Below are positions 10,984 through 21,130 of a stretch of 64,000 nucleotides of DNA, in pieces. The stretch covers positions 55,751,227 to 55,815,226 of the forward strand of contig OU862917.1 in the NCBI GenBank assembly GCA_917880885.1. Reading direction: 5' to 3'. The position numbers and the translations under genes are program-made. Source of the stretch: Limnephilus marmoratus. Lineage: Eukaryota > Arthropoda > Insecta > Trichoptera > Limnephilidae. Position 1 is the first letter of the stretch. The number at the start of each line of letters is the position of its first letter. The notes beneath the pieces are model-generated. The model was not told where the DNA came from, made no database searches, and was given only the letters and a program-made list of their open reading frames with translations.

Positions 10984-11386
10984 ACCTTATACAAATTTTA
11001 AATACTTACAAAGTAAAAATTTTTTTTTAAAAAGTTATTTAAAATTATGTTCAAAACCAAAAGGAGAAGCAAAAATTACTTTTCTGGGCGGCATATATTT
11101 TAGGCAAAATATTTTTTGAATAAGTTGTATATGCCCCAATAATAACTAATCCCGATATAACTATATAAAATACCGATTATTCTTTCATGTTTTGTTGTGA
11201 CCAGCTCAATGGTGCATACAGCATATGTGCAATGTGTACGTATTATGAAGATATATTTAAATTAAATATTTGAATATTAATAATAAATTTTTTAAATTAA
11301 GGCGATATAATTTTGTTATATAGCGTTTATAAGGGTGTCAAGGTAAAAATAAACTCCATAAACAAAAAAATTATTTATTATTAAAA
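10984..11386. other. AT-rich unassigned sequence
   Basis: I see no gene, repeat family or structured element here beyond A/T-rich sequence. Confidence 0.5.
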
Positions 11387-11750
11387 ACTAGCTGGTACCC
11401 GGCTTGCGTTGCAAAGTCATTCAAAAAAATACCCGAACGTTCCCGTTCACCTCCCGAGTCCGCTTCCTCTCTCGCGTTCCCCTTCCATCTTCCCCGCCTC
11501 CCCTCTACCGCCTTCTCCGTCCCTCGTCACCCCTCCCGCGAACCCTACTTCTCCCGTCCCCCCCTCCTTTTTTTGTTTTTTGTTTTCTGAAATTATACAA
11601 TTTTCAGCATAATTTTCATAATTTTTCTTTCCGTAAGAACCGTCTACAAAGTATTAGAAAACTTTAAAAAAAGATGAATGAAATAGACAAAGTCGCTCTG
11701 AAGTTATGGCGTGACCAAGGGAAAAGGGGATTAATTTTTATATATATAGA
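11387..11750 (-). mobile_element. Short non-autonomous Helitron-like element
   Basis: On the minus strand it starts TCTATATATATAAAAAT near 11750 and ends with CGGGTACCAGCTAGT at 11387. The ends fit Helitrons (5' TC, 3' CTRR). The same ends occur at 26982-28039 and 28351-28775. The interior (11440-11565) is a pyrimidine-rich block, on the element's strand a purine-rich block like that expanded at 27240-27945 and 34420-35040. Small open frames here are side effects of that composition. Confidence 0.7.
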
Positions 11751-12242
11751 TAAAAACTTTAAATTGTGGAGATACAATTTCTTTGCTGCGTTTATTTGGA
11801 TTTCTTTTAATTTCTTTGAAGCAATTCACCGTTTCATTCCTAGCGGGATATCTCGAGACACCCTGGTTACCGATACCTGATCTCTGCCACCCGATACAGT
11901 GTACATGTGGGGGCAGCGCCTCTACTTCTTACGGTTAAGGAGATTTCACAACGACAGGATTGATTTTGTCACCCTCGTCTCATGCGTCCAATGGATTTAA
12001 TAAAATATGCAATATGTGTATGCCAAGTGGATGCAAACGGTTTGCTCCCACTATACCTGGGTGATAAGTGCACGTTCCTCCCAAGACCATTTGAACAGGT
12101 CACATTTGAACTTTTGCAACTCTGTTTTCTTTTTAATAAAACATATTGTGGAATAGAATAGCTTATTGTAGCTACCTACTGGTCCATGGCTTCCGTCGCT
12201 ATTCAGGTGTTAATTTAACAGGTATTTAATATTTTTTCATTT
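11751..12242. other. Unassigned sequence
   Basis: No gene or repeat family is recognised. The stretch 11890-12110 has a more balanced base composition than its surroundings but only short frames. Confidence 0.45.
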
Positions 12243-12655
12243 ATTTATGCCTGATGGCTTCCGTGATCAAGGGGCAAAGTCATCTAGCAATCCGGAGGTC
12301 ACGGGTTCATATCTCGGCGTCCGCGAGTAAATTTTATTTGAATTATTTATGCTCGTTTATAATTTAAAATTTAAAAATAATATAAGATATATTTGCGGCA
12401 CGTTCAAGAGTGGAAGAAGATACTCTCAATATAGCCCTGGTGTAAGACCACCATTCAGAATTGTAACGTTACGTAAAATTGATTTAGCCGTATTTGGTGA
12501 CTAGATCTAAATAGCCGGAAACTTCCCTAAATTCCTCTTTCCTATCATTTTCCCCTCCGACTATATTTCGCCTCACAAAATGCCCCAATTGGAGATGCCA
12601 TAGTCTCACTGCCTCCTTGCGATTGGGACAGGTGAGATTACTATTCAGCGGTTGA
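12243..12655 (+). mobile_element. tRNA-headed SINE, family A
   Basis: The head at 12245-12320 has tRNA-like boxes (GTGATCAAGGGGCAAAGTC, then GGTCACGGGTTCATATC). The body includes TGGTGTAAGACCACCATTCA, matching the family copies at 4991 and 33600. The tail (GCAGTTGGGACTCTTG-type in other copies) has diverged here. Confidence 0.8.
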
Positions 12656-12854
12656 TTTAAAAAGTCATTTAATTATTTTTTTACGTTTGTTTATATATTT
12701 GAAAGAAAAATACAGTTTTTATAATACAAAAATTAAAAAAATGTTGGTTAGTAGGTATGCCTTAAAAACTAATAAAAAGGAAGAGGAATATAAGATAACG
12801 ACGGGAGATTCTCTCGATGCGTTCTATACTAAGCTTTACATTGGTATTATAGAA

Positions 12855-13095
12855 TAATTATTATTTTTCCAACTTTGCCCTGATAATTTGACAGCATTTT
12901 TATATTGTAAAAATATTTTTTTCCATCTTTGCCATGCTAAATTAATAGCTTATTGTATTGTAAAAATTGTTTTTTTACCGTTTTTTCACTGCTAAATTTG
13001 ATAGCATTTTATATTGCAATCTTTGCCCTTAAATTAAATGCAATTATTATTAAATGGTAAAAATCATTTTTTCCATTTATATCACAATATAATGT
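12855..13095 (+). repeat. Degenerate tandem array, about four units
   Basis: Units of roughly 60-70 bases repeat the theme CTTTGCC...CTAAATTTGATAGCATTTTATATTGTAAAAAT...TTTTTTCC (starts near 12870, 12930, 12985 and 13020), with strong divergence between units. Confidence 0.6.
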
Positions 13096-13189
13096 AAAAA
13101 TTGTTAAAATTTCAACACTATGGTCTTGGTCACCCTACATATTTACAATACGATGACCTAGACGCCTTCCGCTCAGTGGGTACCATTGT

Positions 13190-13344
13190 CTGAAACTTAA
13201 TTGCACATTACTGTAACAATATTGTTCTTTAATACCCAAATTATTTTGTGTTATATTTTGCAACTTTGTAGAATTATTAACCTCGGAACAGGCTTGTCCT
13301 AGTCAGGTTAAAAATTAAATTATACACAGATATAACATGTAAAG
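13190..13344 (+). repeat. LINE-like 3' end repeat E, interrupted by hAT
   Basis: It matches 54225-54365 (shared AACAATATTGTTCTTT and AACAGGCTTGTCCTAGT-like blocks). Its continuation after the hAT element (14482-14520, TGTAAAGAAACAAAAAATAA) matches the next bases of the other copy, which ends in an A/T simple tail. The other copy is effectively an empty site. Confidence 0.75.
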
Positions 13345-14481
13345 CAGTGTTTTTCAACCTGTGGGTCGCGACCGCCTGGGGGGTCGCGAAGCCTCTACAA
13401 GGGGGTCGCAGGGGGTCCAAAGTAAAATATAAAAAAAAAAACAATAAAGCTCAAAAATATTTTTATTATGAAAATATTAATTATAGGACATTTTGAAGTA
13501 AATATGAAATTTAAATTATAAAATTTCTATGGGTCAAAAATCCGTTAAGTCTCATACACATTAATGTGAAGGTTGCGCCTGTTTTTCGTCAATCAATTTC
13601 TGCCATCGCGGATCTGTTTTTGCAATATTTAGAATTAAGTCGTTTTCTAAATTTAATCGATTCCTCTGTTTGTTTTTTATTTGGGCCATTGACGAAAACG
13701 CCAACTCGCACAAGTAAGAGGTGGCAAATGGAATCAAGCACTTCAAAGCTTCTGTTGTCAATTCCGGGTATTCTAATTTTATTTTTAACCAAAGTTATCC
13801 AATAAACAGACTTGAATTCTAAGTGCAACATTCCATCGGCAGATAATTCCAGCAGATTTTCTTTTAGGTTGGTCTAAACTTGCCTCATCTATAGCCTCAC
13901 CCCGCAACGCTCATTGTGTCTCGCTCTTTAACTCAACCACATTCGTCGGCACGGCCGCGGCGCGGCCTCGCTCGCTTCAGTCTTGAGTCGGCATCGGCCC
14001 GGCCTGTACGTTGTACGAATGGACGATAGCTCTACCTACTATTCCTTGGAGATGTTTGGCGAATTAGTTTGACAGCAATTTCCCTGACATGTCCGAAAAT
14101 TTAGCGGTCTGTCAGAGAAATTGTCAGGAATTTTCAAAAATATTAGAAAAAAATTTATAGAATTTTGTGGGCAACGGAATTCACAGGATTACGGATTTCC
14201 TGGCAGAATGAAATAGAATGCCAAAACATGATTATACAGGCGAAATTGCCCTGAAAAATTCACAACCTGAAATTCTCTAGCCATCCTCCTGTTGGTGTAC
14301 ACTGGGTGTCGTTCTTTTTTCATTTCATTCAATTTGTGATTCCTGAATTTCTCTAGCCACCCCCCCCCCCCCTCCAGGAATCATAGTCGTCAAAGGTAAA
14401 TTGCAGGCGAAGGGTAGGGGGTCGCGAAATATTTTTTACATAATAAGGGGGTCGTGCCATGAAAAAGGTTGAAAAACGCTG
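13345..14481 (-). mobile_element. hAT-superfamily DNA transposon with 8-bp duplication
   Basis: The ends are inverted (CAGTGTTTTTCAACC at left; the right end reads GGTTGAAAAACGCTG). The element is flanked by the perfect 8-bp duplication ATGTAAAG (13337-13344 and 14482-14489), the hAT hallmark. Both ends carry the GGGGGTCG-type subterminal sequence common in animal hAT elements. A transposase C-terminus lies at 13561-13790 on the minus strand. At 1.1 kb it is internally deleted relative to autonomous hATs. Confidence 0.93.
13561..13800 (-). pseudogene. hAT transposase C-terminal dimerisation fragment
   Basis: The minus-strand frame 13761-13561 reads ALKCLIPFATSYLCELAFSS, then IKNKQRNRLNLENDL, and ends KQAQPSH. 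This is the classic C-terminal hAT dimerisation block of transposases related to SCAND3/ZBED5-type proteins. The upstream WITLVKNKIRI (about 13800) continues it in another frame, so there is a frameshift near 13763. The BED finger and catalytic core are gone. The protein would mediate transposition; this remnant cannot. Confidence 0.85.
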
Positions 14482-14710
14482 ATGTAAAGAAACAAAAAAT
14501 AAAAAAATAAAAAAGTACATCTTGTTCAAAATGTTGTAGGATTGCATATATGTTTATGTTAGTCGATGAAAACCAAAATTAGTAAATTATTTTTTAAAAT
14601 TCAGGAATATCGATGTCACATATCAATGTCAATATAACAAGGCAGTTCAACAACGCAATTAAAAGAACTAACTTATTAACTTTAAATATAGATAAAACAA
14701 AATTCATAAC

Positions 14711-14932
14711 GAGATTAGTTTTAAGATTTACACGGCCAAAAGCATTTTCGTTATTTGTTTTTGGGGTGTTATGCCGTGTTGCACTACCTCCTTCTTTAGC
14801 CAACGTTTCGGACATCGTTGCAGTGTCCATCATCAGGGCAGATCCGGCAGATCCGGTAGATGTAACATCTACCGGATCTGCCGGAGAAGGAGGTAGCGCA
14901 ACACGGCATAACACCCCAAAAACAAATAACGA
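14711..14932 (-). mobile_element. Short foldback insert with hammerhead-like core
   Basis: This 222-bp insert is flanked by the 12-bp direct repeat AAAATTCATAAC (14699-14710 and 14933-14944). Its arms are inverted copies over about 50 bases (GGGGTGTTATGCCGTGTTGC at left; its complement near 14893-14925). On the minus strand, 14836-14805 reads CTGATGA, a 5-bp stem (GGACA/TGTCC) with a 9-base loop, then GAAAC, the conserved core of hammerhead ribozymes. A second small palindrome (GGTAGATGTAACATCTACC) lies at 14858-14876. The long duplication plus inverted end plus ribozyme-like core recalls Penelope-type pseudo-LTRs rather than DNA-transposon MITEs. The family is unknown. Confidence 0.7.
14805..14836 (-). 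ncRNA. Hammerhead ribozyme-like core
   Basis: CTGATGA is followed by stem II (5 bp) and GAAAC, with the invariant CUGANGA and GAAA boxes intact. Stems I and III were not resolved by eye, so self-cleavage is not established. Hammerheads of this sort are known in Penelope-like elements and in small retrozymes. Confidence 0.5.
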
Positions 14933-15850
14933 AAAATTCATAACTTTCAGCATAAATTCGAGAGGCCAACCCTTCAATAAAATCCACCTTAAAATACATT
15001 CCTGTCAATCAACCATTGATATATCTACACAAACCCCGTGCGATTGTCCCCCAATTACACAAACGGAAAATATAAAATATCTTGGTATATTCTTCGACCG
15101 TTATATAAAATGGAATAAACATATAGATTCGGTAATAGGAAAACTAAACAAGTTGATTTACTTTTTTAAAAACTTGAGAAATATTTTAAACATATGTGAT
15201 ATTAAAAATATATACGTCGCACTTGCAAAATCCATAATGGAATACGGCATTATTGCCTGGGTAAAAAATACATTAATACACTGTTTAAAGCTCAGAAAAC
15301 CCTAATAAAAGTAATACTTAAGTTACCAATACTAACACCCACTTCAATCATATTCGAAAAATTTCCAGTGCTGAAAATTCAAAAATTATATTCAAAACAA
15401 ATACTTACTTTCCTTTATAAGAACTTATCCACATTTAACACTTCACAAAATTCTCGCAATACTAGAACAAGACATCCTCACCAACTGCAAATACCAAAAA
15501 CAAACACATTCTTTGGACAAAAACGCTACAGATACCAGGCTATAAAACTATACAATTCTCTTCCTACACAATATAAAACAACTAATATTATTGAATACAA
15601 AAAAAAAATAAGAAACTGGCTACAATCTTTTTAACTTTTAATTTATTATTTCTGTCGAATTGAAGTCGATTTTATATTTTGATTTTTATTGTTTCTCTTT
15701 TTATATTAGCTATTAACACTCTTTTGTTTTACTGTTCACAATTTATAATTTACAACTGAAAAATGTCCTCTACAACACAGGTGAACTCCTAGTGTGGAGG
15801 ACAATATATTATACCTTTGTAATATAAATGTACTAAGAATAAATAAATAA

Positions 15851-16171
15851 AATAAAATAAACTTTTTGATCCCTTAAAAATGTTTGTTTACATGGTAAAT
15901 GAATTAAATCTGTTACACAATAATTAAGGTTGTCTGTGATTTGATTTTTCCAGCGAAATGAACTCAAATAAGCTTTGAAATATTCAAAATTGAACCTGAC
16001 GATTGTGTGAAACTCCTTACCTATAATCAGAACAAACGTATTAATAATTCCAATTTTGTCTGTTAAAATTTTTGAAAGACGAATTTTCAAGTTTACTATT
16101 CATTCGAATGGTAAATTACTGCCGTCTCTCTAATTTATCAACAAAAAATATCATTATGTCATAAAGAAAAT
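15851..16171. other. Unassigned sequence left of the Penelope element
   Basis: About 320 bases, AT-rich. There is a spurious minus-strand 85-codon frame and no recognised domain. Confidence 0.4.
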
Positions 16172-16183
16172 AAGCAGCATTTG

Positions 16184-16296
16184 TTGTATTTCTTGGGCAC
16201 TGACTATGTAACAATTTCTAGGCATTTTTGTTTTGAAAACTTTTCAAAACAAAAATGTCTAGAAATTGTTACATAGTCAGTGCCCAAGAAATACAA
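16184..16296. repeat. 113-bp near-perfect palindrome at the Penelope 5' end
   Basis: Arms of about 54 bases pair with one mismatch (start GTATTTCTTGGGCACTGAC, complement at the far end) around a loop of a few bases. The right arm is the natural start of the element and the left arm its inverted copy. Confidence 0.9.
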
Positions 16297-16346
16297 AAAA
16301 TTGTGAACGCTAGTACAGCATACCAAGGCAAATATTTTTAAAACTT

Positions 16347-18021
16347 ATGTGCAAGTACAGAATTGTGTCTCTTAATATATATTTTAATCAAATGTGTGTG
16401 AAAAACAACGTTTTCCCAAAGTATATAAAAACTAAAAACAACAGTTCATCAGCTTCCAAATCAATTCTTTTTGCTAAGAAAATGTGGTTAAAAGAAGAAA
16501 TAAAATCGTGGTTCTACATCAGAGATAACATACAAGTTTTGTTAAAAGTTTTACATACTGAACTTGTTAATAGTTTACATCCCATGGAATGGGATTGTTT
16601 CGACGATAAAGTCAGAAATTGTGCCAGTGAATCTGCATTCAAAAAGAAAATTACCTTACGCAAGAAACTAAAAAAACTCATTCTCGCCTCCAAAAAACTA
16701 GATGGGTGTCACAACCCCCCACCTAATAAAATTGTTTTTTCTAATCATAAATTTAATGAAAGAATTATAAATCTGTCTGATCATAAATTAACCATCAAAC
16801 TATCAAAGAAACGTGTTTGTTATCCAAAGGACTCAATTATAACATTAAAGACGACAAAGTTCATAACGTTGAAATACTTGCGGCTGACATAGATCAAGCC
16901 CTTTTCAAATGCTCAGAATCTATTAAATATAAATCTTCTGAAATAATCCTAAAAAATGTTAAAAATAATTACAAAAATAACCACAAAAATATTAATTAAA
17001 TTTAAAAAAAAAACATACTAGAAAATAATCTGACATTAACAAAAGCTGATAAAGGTAACACCATAGTAATTTTGAACAAAACGGACTATATTAATAAAGT
17101 TGAAGATTTTTTAAAAGGTGATAATTTTACAACCACTTCAAAAGACCCCACAAAGAAGTATCAAGAAGACGTCAAGGAGACAATCAAGAGCTGTCCTTTA
17201 ATTTGCGGGAAACCTAAATATAATTCTCTAGTATTAACCAATCCTCAACCTCCTAAACTGTATGGTTTGGCTAAAAGTCATAAACAGGATGTCCCTATCA
17301 GACCTGTTGTTCCTGCTTATTCTAGCCCCAATTATAATATATGTTCTAAATTTGTATCTTTGTTCAAATCCAATAAATTATTCACATCACATCGCTCAAT
17401 TAAAAACAGTTTAGAGTTAATCGATAAAATCAAAGATTTAGATATTCCTAGCAACAGTAAATTAGTTTCATTTGACGTTGTCAATCTGTTTCCCAGCATT
17501 CCCACTAATGAATGTAAAAACCTAATTTTAAATATTTTAAATAATTCCCATTTAGATCGAACTATTGTGAAGGAAATGTCCACATTATTAGAAATTTGCA
17601 TTAATCAAAACTATTTTTTACCTTTAATGATAAATTATACAAACAGCATAATGGTCTCCCTATGGGGAATCCCGCTTCACCATTGTTTGCAGACATATTT
17701 ATGAACTTCTTTGAGAACAAATTATTTGATTGTGGACTTTCCCCATTATCTAATGTGTTTACATGGTATAGGTATGTTGATGACGTTTTTGTAATTTGGT
17801 CGGGAAGTAACAGACAATTAGATAATTTTCTCATGTTTATTAATAACCTTCACCAAAATATAAAATTTACACTGGAACATAATGATGACAACAATTTAAA
17901 CTTTTTAGACTTAATAAGTGTGTATTTAATATATATAGAAAACCTACACACACTGATTGTGTTATACCGTCTACTTCCCTTCACCCTTTGTCACATAAAG
18001 TCGCCTCCTTCAAGTCGATGA
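16347..18021 (+). pseudogene. Penelope-like reverse transcriptase, broken
   Basis: Successive frames (16347-16892, 17072-17704, 17662-18021) give, in order: a basic N-terminal region; LTLTKADKGNTIVILNK near 17032-17082; PKLYGLAKSHKQDVPIRPVV; KLVSFDVVNLFPSIPTNE with a catalytic aspartate; MGNPASPLFADIFMNFF; and TWYRYVDDVFVIW with the YVDD box near 17773-17784. This order and the KADKGN, YGL.K.HK and GNP.SPL.ADIF signatures are those of Penelope-like elements, related to telomerase. Frame changes lie near 16895-17040 and at 17660. The enzyme would reverse-transcribe element RNA. Confidence 0.88.
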
Positions 18022-18362
18022 TACATCGTGCTATTAATGTCCCTTTAAACAATGATAATTAAAATAATGAAATTAACATTATAAAACAGATAGCCGTGAA
18101 CAATGGATATAAACCTGAAATAATTAACCGCCTAGTTAATAAAAAGCAAACAAAGTTTTTAACAAAAAATATATTTATAGTGGTAATAGTAACAAACCTA
18201 GTAACAACTTAATATATTAAAAAACTTCTTTATACAGGCGATTTATCCTTAAAAATATTCCGCATATTACCAGATCATATTTCTCCAGCTTTCTATACTA
18301 ATTCTAAAATAAAAAAAATTGATTAATAACAAGGATATTTCTAATAAATTTAAAAAAACGGG

Positions 18363-18490
18363 ATATACACTTTAGAATGCAACGATTGTGACGCGCAATA
18401 TGTAGGAATGACTACTAGAAATTTTAAAACCAGAATTAGAGAACATGAACTTTGCTTACGAAATAATAACTACTCAAGAGTTTGCTAACC
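18363..18490 (+). pseudogene. GIY-YIG-like endonuclease segment of the Penelope element
   Basis: The translation reads YTLECNDCDAQYVGMTTRNF followed by KTRIREHE. It has the zinc-linked CxxC and the YVG, R and EH positions of the GIY-YIG nuclease found C-terminal to RT in Penelope-like elements. Stops occur upstream (18020-18350) and after 18488. The nuclease would nick target DNA. Confidence 0.75.
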
Positions 18491-18897
18491 ATCTCATAGA
18501 GACAGGTCATAGCTTTAAAAAAGTAAAACTAAGTTTAAACATTGCAATGTAAATTCATATTTTAATTTGTGCGCGTTAGAAACTTTAGAAATCAACAAAA
18601 AAATTAAATATAAAATTAATTTAGTTAATAAAATAATAGCACCATGTAAATCACCTCTGCTTACGATGTTTCCATGTAATTTTGACTCCTCCCACCGTCC
18701 TCCCCCTCCACCAAATTCCCCCCTCCCACTACCCCCGCCTAATTAATTGTGTACTTGTATAGAATTTTTAAGTTAGTTTTAAGTTTGCTCGTTAATGATA
18801 CGGACGTGTCGAAACCGGTCGCAAAATAAAATTTAAAATTAAAGTAACAAATGTACATCGAAAAATAAAACTTTTCAAAACATAAAAGCAGCATTTG

Positions 18898-19699
18898 CTT
18901 TTGAAACGCAGTGAGATCCTTTGGAAAATATTTTATAAATACTTTCAGCTTCACAAATCCTACAATATATTATATTATCCCGTGATTTTGCATGGCTAGT
19001 AATGTAATGAATGTGGACGAGTCTTTTAAAAACTTGAGTAATTATTGTTATGGGTTTACGCACTCTGTCTCTTTTTACAGTCGATGCGAACACGACATAA
19101 AGGAGCTCATGCTCCCCATAAGTAAATACCCGTGTCATCTGATAATAAATATGCTGTAATCCTGTCATAAAGTGACACCCATCTAATACAATTTAACAAC
19201 TGTACGTCATTAATAATACGGACGAAAACAAGCAGAATTAGCGCTTATTTTACGCATAATTTGTAACGTTATTATTTATTATGTGTCACCTTTATGCGTC
19301 AAAATAATAAGCATCCCATATACAATTTCTTTGTTATATATATTAGAAGTTGGTATTCTTAGTATTAGTGTCTTAGTATTGATGGCAAAAACACTGGAGG
19401 ATATTGTTTTGTTACTGTGTCACAAATCAAGTCAAGTAACATTCAAGTAAGGACTAGGTCCAATGCGGTCAACACGATATTGACTAAATTCATCGCTTAT
19501 GATCGGGGCTATGGTTAATATTGACAGCCGGTTGACAATTTTAACCCGGCTTCCTGTCCGAACTGTGCAACCGTACTTGGGATATCGATTTAAAATCGTC
19601 GGAAGTTACGCCTATACATCCGATATTGTAATGTTATCGATTACTGTGCCTACAATTTGAAACAACTTTCCACAGGAAATTATAACGAAATTAAACAAA
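18898..19699. other. Unassigned sequence with a recurring short block
   Basis: No gene. The stretch 18930-19000 (CTTTCAGCTTCACAAATCCT, then ATTATCCCGTGATTTT) resembles 43490-43550 in reverse and, more weakly, 53525-53580 and 62345-62380, so it is part of an unidentified dispersed repeat. The minus-strand 97-codon frame here has no recognisable domain. Confidence 0.45.
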
Positions 19700-19960
19700 G
19701 CGCTACTCCCATCGCCGTAAGAAGATATTTCTGTTTCCTTCAAAGAAAAAAAGGCAGTACTTTGGAGAAAAAAGACACGTATATAATATATATTGTGTAT
19801 CATCTTTGTCTCAACATTATTTAATGTGTAAGACAGAGCTGCATCATAAAGAACGTACGTTTTATATTTTTTTATGATGTCACGGTACCGTAATCGTGGA
19901 TCTTCACGGTAATAATAAAAGCGCTCAATGTATTCAGTGGCGATATCGTAACCAATGAGG
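19690..19960 (+). repeat. Dispersed repeat G, copy 1
   Basis: It aligns with 28070-28320: CATCGCCGTA, ATTATTTAATGTGTAA, ACGTACGTTTTAT, TCTTCACGGTAATAA and AAAGCGCTCA all recur in the same order and spacing. The identity of the family is unknown. Confidence 0.7.
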
Positions 19961-20261
19961 TTTATCCGAGGTGCGGTTATTGCTAGTTGAAAACTTTTTT
20001 TTATATTTTATATTTTTATGCTATCTAAAGCAAAGCCTTAGAAGCAAGATGTGGTATTAGTAGGAAGGCTGTCCAAAAGTCAAACAAACAAAATTCTATA
20101 AAAATTCATTTAGACTTTTATAGGTTAATAGGTTAATAGTTCCATATAAATAAAATCGGATATGTTTATCCGAGACGCTTTCTAATGTTGTAAAACAATT
20201 CTTAAAATGATTGTTTCCAATAAAAAAGGGTAGAATGGAAAAATGGAAAATATACTATGGA

Positions 20262-20500
20262 AAAAAAATTGTCCAAGATAATATTGTTAATTCTAAAATT
20301 TTAAATATGATGATTTGACAAAAGGTGGCAATGACGGAATTGTTAAACGCGCACATCCCGGTTAGACCAGAGATTCTGGGTTCGAGTCCCAGTTGCGGCC
20401 ATTATCTTTTGATATTTTCTGTGTCTTGTTCTCTTTCATATTTTTGTTTAGTTTGTTATCGTTATCTTCTTCTTCAATGATAAACAAAATTCTATCGGCC
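20262..20500 (+). mobile_element. tRNA-cored repeat, family C
   Basis: 20322-20401 resembles a leucine/serine-type tRNA: TGGCAATGACGGAATTGTTAA (A-box side) and a good B box, GGGTTCGAGTCCC. It is followed by TTTTCTGTGTCTTGTTCTCT and TCTTCTTCTTCAATGA. Related units with the same core and tail lie at 31962-32300 and 50655-50990. The stem pairing is imperfect, so it is not a working tRNA gene. Confidence 0.65.
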
Positions 20501-21127
20501 TTCAGGATCTTACATAATATAAATGTATGTTTTATTTTTATTTGGCATCTTAAACAGTTTTCCTCTAATCTATCTTCAAATTCGGAGTTTTCTCATATGA
20601 CACAGGAGTTGTTCTGTGTTCCGGTTAGCTAAATACGGGTGGGATTAGGGGCTAGGGACTCGGTTAGAATATTAACATGGGGATTAACCGGGATTCTGAG
20701 CAAAACAGCCCAAACAAAGAAAGCTGATGGGAGCCTGGATTCTGGATAATATATTATTAAAACGGGCTTTCCCTCGGTAGGCTGCCATTTAATCGCCTCG
20801 GCTTTCACTTCCAAACAAAATGTATTATAGATGTATTTATAATATTGACACTTAGCATACGTAATACAGGAGCCTACATGTATTTAGTTTCCTTTGTCTG
20901 AACGTTAGTTGTCAGGAACCCTATCACATGGAATGGAAAACATTTTTCACAGCAAAACAAAATACACCTAGAGCGAAAAAAATATTTAGAATAAAGGAAA
21001 AAATCGCTAATCTTATACTGGAAATAAAATCTCATCTCCTTTTAATGCTGTCCATATTCATCATATTTAATTCGTTCAACATCGGTCCAAGAAGGATTGC
21101 CATGAGGTTAAGATTCGAAAGAGACAA
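20501..21127. other. Unassigned sequence
   Basis: No recognisable gene. A block at 20630-20800 is G/C-richer with short frames only. Confidence 0.4.
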
Positions 21128-21130
21128 TTA

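Larger units (their letters stand above)
14613..15634 (+). pseudogene. LINE reverse transcriptase C-terminal remnant
   Basis: Frame 14613-15305 begins with LLTLNIDKTKFIT, is interrupted by the inserted sequence, resumes at FITFSINSRGQP, and has the thumb motif IKYLGIFFDRYIKWNKHI near 15070-15125, then YVALAKSIMEYGIIAW. A second frame, 15368-15634, carries the distal C-terminus (LQIPKTNTFFGQKRYRYQAI and later). A frame change near 15300 separates them. The catalytic YADD box is upstream of the truncation and missing. The insert plus its duplication adds exactly 234 bases, so the reading frame happens to stay open across it. Confidence 0.8.
14593..15850 (+). mobile_element. 5'-truncated Jockey-like LINE
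   Basis: It carries the C-terminal part of a LINE reverse transcriptase (14613-15634) and ends in an A/T simple tail at about 15832-15850. Related elements lie at 42275-43000 (plus) and 57000-58530 (minus). It is interrupted by the 222-bp insert at 14711-14932. Confidence 0.8.
16184..18885 (+). mobile_element. Penelope-like retroelement with GIY-YIG remains
   Basis: A 12-bp direct repeat, AAGCAGCATTTG, flanks the element (16172-16183 and 18886-18897). The interior carries Penelope-type RT (16347-18021) followed by a GIY-YIG-like nuclease segment (18363-18488). The 5' end is a near-perfect palindrome (16184-16296), and the string AAAACTTTTCAAAAC at its centre (16236-16250) recurs at the 3' end (18867-18881), a minimal terminal repeat. 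Long target duplications and inverted 5' extensions are typical of this class. Several stops make it inactive. Confidence 0.88.

Noticed and set aside
13566..13831. Plus frame of 79 codons and an 80-codon minus frame overlapping the hAT C-terminus
   Set aside because: They are shadows of the hAT transposase frame, which has a clear family motif.
15833..16090. 85-codon minus frame
   Set aside because: AT-rich, no motif, and lies in LINE tail and unassigned sequence.
18795..18826. Hammerhead-like string in the Penelope 3' end (TGATACGGACGTGTCGAAACC)
   Set aside because: The CUGANGA box is not intact and stem II is only about 3-4 bp. At best a decayed relic.
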